From contig JACRCN010000041.1 of NCBI GenBank assembly GCA_016219005.1, forward strand, positions 21,267 to 85,266: 64,000 bases of DNA. The letters run 5' to 3'. Numbering within the stretch: the stretch's first letter is position 1; every line of letters begins with the position of its first letter. Both the position numbers and the translations under genes were made by a program. Below are positions 60,726 through 64,000 of this stretch, piece after piece. This DNA comes from Deltaproteobacteria bacterium (lineage in GTDB: Bacteria; Desulfobacterota; Desulfobacteria; Desulfobacterales; SpSt-501). Under the pieces are notes generated by a model. The model ran no database searches. It saw nothing but the letters and a program-made list of their open reading frames with translations, and was not told where the DNA came from.

Positions 60726-61008
60726 AAAACTCTGGAAGGGGCGAAACTCCGAGCGGACGGCGCAGATCGTGGAGAGCTTCACGGCCTCGATCGATGACGA
60801 CAAGCGCCTTTACCGTACCATCGAGAAGGGTCGGGAGTTGCACGACCTGCCGTTGACCGAGATGCAGTCCTTCTCGGCGCGGATCCAGGACGACATCTAC
60901 GATCACCTGCGCACCCATGCGGTCGTCAAGTGCCGCGTCGGCCAGGGCGCCACGGGCGAAAGCGCCGTGCAGGGTGCCATCGCAGCGGCAGAGAAACGGT
61001 TGGCCTGA
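60718..61008 (+). pseudogene. argH: argH remnant: N- and C-terminal ends of argininosuccinate lyase joined in frame
   Basis: A 96-codon frame whose first part (EKLWKGRNSERTAQIVESF, then DDDKRLYR) matches the start of argininosuccinate lyase and whose second part (GRELHDLPLTEMQSFSARIQDD to the end GESAVQGAIAAAEKRLA) matches its C-terminus. About 360-370 residues, including all catalytic parts of the fumarase-fold helical core, are missing at a junction near 60815-60830. The reading frame is unbroken and the ATG still overlaps the argD stop. The product cannot be a lyase. It may be a recent deletion, a retained small protein, or an assembly collapse. Confidence 0.8.
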
Positions 61009-61010
61009 GG

Positions 61011-61466
61011 ATGCCGCGGAGGACTTTGGCGTTCATGTCTCATCGGTGCGCGGCGATCCTGGTTTCCGTCATCCTTGCGGGGATGCTCTTCGGCTGCGGC
61101 CGCAAACTGCCGCCGTCGCCGCCGTCGCAGTACATGCCGCCGGTCGTGGCGGACCTGTCGTTCCAGCTCGAGGAGAACCGGGTCACGCTGCGCTGGACGG
61201 TCCCGCAGCTCCAGCAGGATCAACCGGCTCCCGCCGGCTTCCGGATCTTCCGGGCCCGGCAAAGGTCCTCGGAGGCGGACTGCAGCAGCTGCAAGCTCGA
61301 CTTCCGGCAAACCGGCGACGTTGCGTCCAGGGGCAAAAAGCCAGGCAGCCCGCTGCATTTCAGCGAGACCCTTCTATCCGGCTACAAATACGTCTATAAA
61401 GTGGTGGCTTACGACGCCAAGGGATTCGACGGAAAAGACTCGAAGTCGATCGAGTTCGTGTTCTGA
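61011..61466 (+). CDS. Small lipoprotein with fibronectin type III-like domain
   Basis: A 151-residue protein. A signal peptide ends in LFGC (lipid-bearing cysteine), and the rest is one beta-sandwich domain: LSFQLEENRVTLRWTVP, then FRIFRAR and YVYKVVAYDAKG, the FN3 pattern. A start at 61035 (MSHRCAAIL) is also possible; the one used is two bases after the argH stop. In many deltaproteobacteria a lipoprotein of this type follows argH and precedes lysine-synthesis genes, as here (dapF next). Confidence 0.72.
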   Translation: MPRRTLAFMSHRCAAILVSVILAGMLFGCGRKLPPSPPSQYMPPVVADLSFQLEENRVTLRWTVPQLQQDQPAPAGFRIFRARQRSSEADCSSCKLDFRQTGDVASRGKKPGSPLHFSETLLSGYKYVYKVVAYDAKGFDGKDSKSIEFVF

Positions 61467-61496
61467 AGCCTTCGGGGTGGAGATTTGCGGTTGCCC

Positions 61497-62321
61497 ATGG
61501 ACCCAATTGCGTTCACCAAAATGAGCGGCAGCGGCAACGATTTCATTCTGATCGATAACCGGGACCGGGTCGTGGATGAGGCGCAGCTGCCGCGTTTCAT
61601 CACCGGCATCTGCCGGCGGAGGACTTCGGTGGGGGCCGACGGGGTCATCTTGATCGAGCCGTCCGCCTCGGCCGATTTTCGCTGGCGGTTTTTCAATTCC
61701 GACGGCAGCCCGGCCGAGATGTGCGGAAACGGGGCGCGCTGTGCCGCACGCTTCGCCTTCATCCACGGCATTGCCGGCGCCGACATGCGTTTTGAGACCG
61801 AAGCCGGGGTGATCCACGCCCGCGTGAACGAGCCGCAGGTGCGCGTGAAATTGACCGACCCCCACGGCCTGCGGCAGACGGTGCGCCTCGAGCTTGCCTC
61901 CGGGCCGCTTCAGGTGAGCTCGATCAACACCGGGGTGCCGCATGTGGTCGTGATGACATCCGATCTTGAAAACACGGACGTACGGGGCCTCGGTCTGGAA
62001 ATCCGCCGTCACCCCGAGTTCGCCCCCGCCGGGACCAACGTCAATTTCATCAGGGTAGATTCCGACGGCGGCATCGCCATCCGCACCTATGAGCGCGGGG
62101 TGGAAGACGAGACGCTCGCCTGCGGCACGGGGTCCGTGGCCGGCGCGCTGGTGGCCGCGGTCACGCTGAGCCTGAAGTCGCCGCTACGCGTGCGCACGCG
62201 CAGCGGCGAGACCCTGACGGTGCACTTCCGCCGGGACGGCGGCCGGTTTCACGACATATACCAGGAGGGGTGCGCGCGGCTCATCTACGCCGGCCACCTG
62301 TGCGAGGAGGCCTGGCGCTGA
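61497..62321 (+). CDS. dapF: Diaminopimelate epimerase
   Basis: A 274-residue enzyme with both catalytic cysteines: EMCGNGARC in the N-terminal half and LACGTGSVA in the C-terminal half. FTKMSGSGNDFI at the start and the ERGVEDETLACG stretch are diagnostic. It interconverts LL- and meso-diaminopimelate for cell wall and lysine. I use the ATG at 61497 although a TTG lies 12 bases earlier and neither has an ideal ribosome site. Confidence 0.96.
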   Translation: MDPIAFTKMSGSGNDFILIDNRDRVVDEAQLPRFITGICRRRTSVGADGVILIEPSASADFRWRFFNSDGSPAEMCGNGARCAARFAFIHGIAGADMRFETEAGVIHARVNEPQVRVKLTDPHGLRQTVRLELASGPLQVSSINTGVPHVVVMTSDLENTDVRGLGLEIRRHPEFAPAGTNVNFIRVDSDGGIAIRTYERGVEDETLACGTGSVAGALVAAVTLSLKSPLRVRTRSGETLTVHFRRDGGRFHDIYQEGCARLIYAGHLCEEAWR

Positions 62322-62339
62322 GGGGCCGGGCGCGGTTCG

Positions 62340-62846
62340 GTGGACACCCACATCGCCTACATCTCGGTCGGCTCCAATCTCGGGGACAAACTCGGCTATT
62401 GCCGCCGGGGGGTGGAAGCGCTCGCTGCCGACGGGCGCGTGCGGATCCTCGCCCAGTCCCGCGTTTACCGCACCGAGCCGGTGGACTACACCGACCAGGA
62501 CTGGTTTATCAACCGCGTGATCAAGATCGAAACGGACCTCGGCCCTTTGCCGCTGCTCGCGCGGCTGCAGGCGGTGCAGCAGGCGTTGGGCCGAACCGCA
62601 CCCGCCGTCCGCTTCGGGCCGAGGGTGCTCGACCTGGACATCCTGCTGTATGACCGGCTGGTCTTTGAGGATCCGCGTCTGAGCATACCGCACCCCCGGA
62701 TGCACGCCAGGCGTTTTGTTTTAACGCCGTTGTGTGATATAGACCCTGACGTGGTTCACCCGATCCTGGGCAAGGCTGCCCGGACACTGCTGTTGGAGTT
62801 GGGCGGGGAGGGGCAGGAGGTTGTGGAATATCGATGTTCAGGCTGA
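62340..62846 (+). CDS. folK: 2-Amino-4-hydroxy-6-hydroxymethyldihydropteridine pyrophosphokinase
   Basis: A 168-residue enzyme starting at GTG. YISVGSNLGDKLG near the N-terminus, FINRVIKIET, GPRVLDLDILLYD with the two metal-binding aspartates, and IPHPRMHARRFVLTPL are the HPPK signature. It pyrophosphorylates the pterin in folate synthesis. Its end overlaps the start of the next small gene by 13 bases. Confidence 0.95.
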   Translation: MDTHIAYISVGSNLGDKLGYCRRGVEALAADGRVRILAQSRVYRTEPVDYTDQDWFINRVIKIETDLGPLPLLARLQAVQQALGRTAPAVRFGPRVLDLDILLYDRLVFEDPRLSIPHPRMHARRFVLTPLCDIDPDVVHPILGKAARTLLLELGGEGQEVVEYRCSG

Positions 62847-63100
62847 TCGCCTTCGCGCTGATTGCCTATGTGGCCTATCGTCTCGCCCGGAGGTGGATTT
62901 CGGGCCGGTCCCGCTCCACTCCGGTGAACGGCACGGACCTTGGCCGAATCGACGATGTCATGGTCAAGGACCCGCAGTGCGGAGCCTATTTCCCCCGGCG
63001 AGACGGGGTGGCGCTGCGGCACGCGGGGCGCGAACTGCTGTTCTGCAGCCGGGACTGCCGTGATCGCTTCATTACCGACAACTCGAATACCGGGGAGTAG
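62834..63100 (+). CDS. Small membrane protein with YHS/TRASH-like metal-binding motif
   Basis: An 88-residue protein: one N-terminal membrane helix (RLIAFALIAYVAYRL), a basic linker, then VKDPQCGAYFP with a cysteine and LLFCSRDCRDRF with two more. The DP.CG.Y.P plus FCS..CR pattern is that of PP0621-like/YHS-type proteins that bind a metal ion. Function unknown. It lies between folK and pgsA with tight spacing. Confidence 0.82.
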   Translation: MFRLIAFALIAYVAYRLARRWISGRSRSTPVNGTDLGRIDDVMVKDPQCGAYFPRRDGVALRHAGRELLFCSRDCRDRFITDNSNTGE

Positions 63101-63109
63101 CCGGTTGCT

Positions 63110-63784
63110 ATGGAACGAACAGACCACCCGCAAGACACCCCGCCCGCCGCTCCGCTGAGCGATGCCGGCGGGTTTTTCCCGGGAGACGACCGCCCCTCCG
63201 GCTACGCCAAGCGGCCGGGGCGCACGGACATCTGGAGGCGGCTGAAAGAGGCGGCCCACCATCCGAACGGGCTGACGCTTTTCCGGGTCGCCGTGATCCC
63301 GCTGATCATCGTCCTGTTTTCGTTCCCCAACCGCTTCCTGGCGCTGGTGTCCGCTCTGGTGTTCAGCGCCGCAGCGATCACCGACTACCTGGACGGCTTC
63401 CTGGCGCGCCGGCAGGGCAAAGTGACCTTCATCGGAAAGGTCATGGACCCGGTGGCCGACAAGCTGCTGAACTCTTCGGCCTTCATCATGCTCGCCGCCC
63501 ACGGATGGGTGCCGGCCTGGGTGGTGAGCGTCATCATCGGCCGCGAGCTCGCCGTCACCGGCCTGCGCAGCGTGAGCGCGGGAAAAGGCATCGACGTGTC
63601 CGCCTCGCGCCTGGGAAAAATCAAGACCGGTTTCCAGGTGGCGGCCATCATCCCCCTCATGATTCACTACCCGTTTTTGGGTCTCGATGCGCAGGCCATC
63701 GGGCAGGTGCTGCTGTATTTGGCTCTGGCCTTCACGGTGTGGTCGGGCGTGGATTATTTCATCAAGTTCAAAAGATTGGTTTAA
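63110..63784 (+). CDS. pgsA: CDP-diacylglycerol-glycerol-3-phosphate 3-phosphatidyltransferase
   Basis: A 224-residue membrane protein with the CDP-alcohol phosphotransferase motif D-x2-D-G-x2-A-R-x8-G-x3-D-x3-D, seen as DYLDGFLARR followed by GKVMDPVADK. It has about four to five membrane helices. It makes phosphatidylglycerol phosphate, the first committed step of anionic phospholipids. The first 45 residues (PQDTPPAAPLSDAGG and following) are an extra, hydrophilic N-terminal extension. Confidence 0.93.
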   Translation: MERTDHPQDTPPAAPLSDAGGFFPGDDRPSGYAKRPGRTDIWRRLKEAAHHPNGLTLFRVAVIPLIIVLFSFPNRFLALVSALVFSAAAITDYLDGFLARRQGKVTFIGKVMDPVADKLLNSSAFIMLAAHGWVPAWVVSVIIGRELAVTGLRSVSAGKGIDVSASRLGKIKTGFQVAAIIPLMIHYPFLGLDAQAIGQVLLYLALAFTVWSGVDYFIKFKRLV

Positions 63785-63840
63785 CCGGCTTTTCTGTTGA
63801 CAAAGCCGAAAGAAGTGGCTAAAAATCCGGATTCAGTTGA

Positions 63841-63915
63841 GCGGGAATAACTCAGTGGTAGAGTGCGACCTTGCCAAGGTCGAAGTCGCGGGTTCAAATC
63901 CCGTTTCCCGCTCCA
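63841..63915 (+). tRNA. tRNA-Gly (GCC)
   Basis: A complete cloverleaf: acceptor GCGGGAA/TTCCCGC, D-arm CTCAGTGGTAGAG, anticodon stem-loop CCTTGCCAAGG with anticodon GCC, and T-arm GCGGGTTCAAATCCCGT. The CCA end is encoded. The T-loop GGTTCAAATC is standard. Confidence 0.97.
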
Positions 63916-63924
63916 TTTTTTTAT

Positions 63925-63999
63925 GGCGGCATAGCCAAGTGGGAAGGCAGTGGTCTGCAAAACCACTATTCCCCGGTTCGAATCCGGGTGCCGCCTCCA
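63925..63999 (+). tRNA. tRNA-Cys (GCA)
   Basis: A complete cloverleaf: acceptor GGCGGCA/TGCCGCC, anticodon stem GTGGT/ACCAC with loop CTGCAAA giving anticodon GCA, and T-arm CCCGGTTCGAATCCGGG. The CCA end is encoded. It follows tRNA-Gly by nine bases, so the two are co-transcribed. Confidence 0.97.
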
Positions 64000-64000
64000 G

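Noticed and set aside
60718..61008. An intact small enzyme gene after argD
   Set aside because: Both halves match the two ends of argininosuccinate lyase and the catalytic middle is missing, so I list it as a remnant.
1..64000. CRISPR arrays, rRNA genes, insertion sequences with transposase, prophage
   Set aside because: None was seen. No regular spacer-repeat pattern, no rRNA sequence and no transposase-like protein was recognised on either strand.

Overview
The window is GC-rich chromosomal DNA. The housekeeping run at the right end (xerC-hslV-hslU, argD, dapF, folK, pgsA, tRNA-Gly, tRNA-Cys), the many tripartite tricarboxylate (TTT) and TRAP transporters, the tungsten-type aldehyde:ferredoxin oxidoreductase with a MoaD-like partner and the enhancer-binding regulators fit an anaerobic deltaproteobacterium, plausibly a sulfate reducer of the Desulfobacterota. 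This placement is inference from gene content and order; no rRNA gene is present.

Positions 1-45,450 form an organic-acid uptake and catabolism region. It holds four TTT systems (1010-2995, lacking its own TctC; 7352-10527; 34941-37960; 42493-45450), one complete TRAP system (13721-16679) plus a lone TRAP-type binding lipoprotein (10551-11546), a MatC-like carrier (17593-18855) and an ABC importer with two permeases and two ATPases (22441-26755). Each block carries its own regulator: a PrpR-type sigma-54 activator, a GntR, an IclR, a GAF-type sigma-54 activator and a second GntR. Between the transporters lie enzymes for hydroxy and oxo acids: aconitase-family dehydratases, short-chain and 3-hydroxyisobutyrate-type dehydrogenases, an HpcH/HpaI aldolase, an LDH2-family dehydrogenase, an aminotransferase, a split UxaA/SuyAB-type lyase and a LarA-type nickel-pincer racemase.

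The most notable system is 29234-38159. A GAF-AAA-Fis sigma-54 activator (33361-34926) lies between two leftward operons: LarA-like racemase, split lyase and dehydrogenase on one side, and a TctCBA importer on the other. Each operon starts with a near-consensus -24/-12 promoter, and about 75 bp upstream of each is the same 14-bp perfect palindrome inside a 46-bp direct repeat (38 of 46 positions identical). The sequence therefore suggests one regulon joining import of a 2-hydroxy acid to its racemisation and cleavage. Sulfolactate and aldarates/hexonates are the leading substrate guesses; neither is proven. A third -24/-12 promoter faces the PrpR-type activator at 3199-5079.

From 45,750 rightwards the region is more ordinary: two sugar-nucleotide epimerases, a gamma-carbonic-anhydrase-like protein, the beta subunit and a 44-residue gamma-like subunit of a sodium-pumping decarboxylase, gmd, a small lipoprotein, a family 4 uracil-DNA glycosylase, an NfeD protease with its slipin partner, and then xerC-hslVU-argD. 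Immediately after argD is a 96-codon remnant of argH in which the N-terminal and C-terminal ends are joined in frame and the whole catalytic middle is missing. argB, argF and argG, often found in this arrangement, are also absent here. The window ends with tRNA-Gly(GCC) and tRNA-Cys(GCA), both with encoded CCA.

Starts were moved inward from the longest open frame wherever a Shine-Dalgarno sequence, a signal peptide or family length decided the matter.
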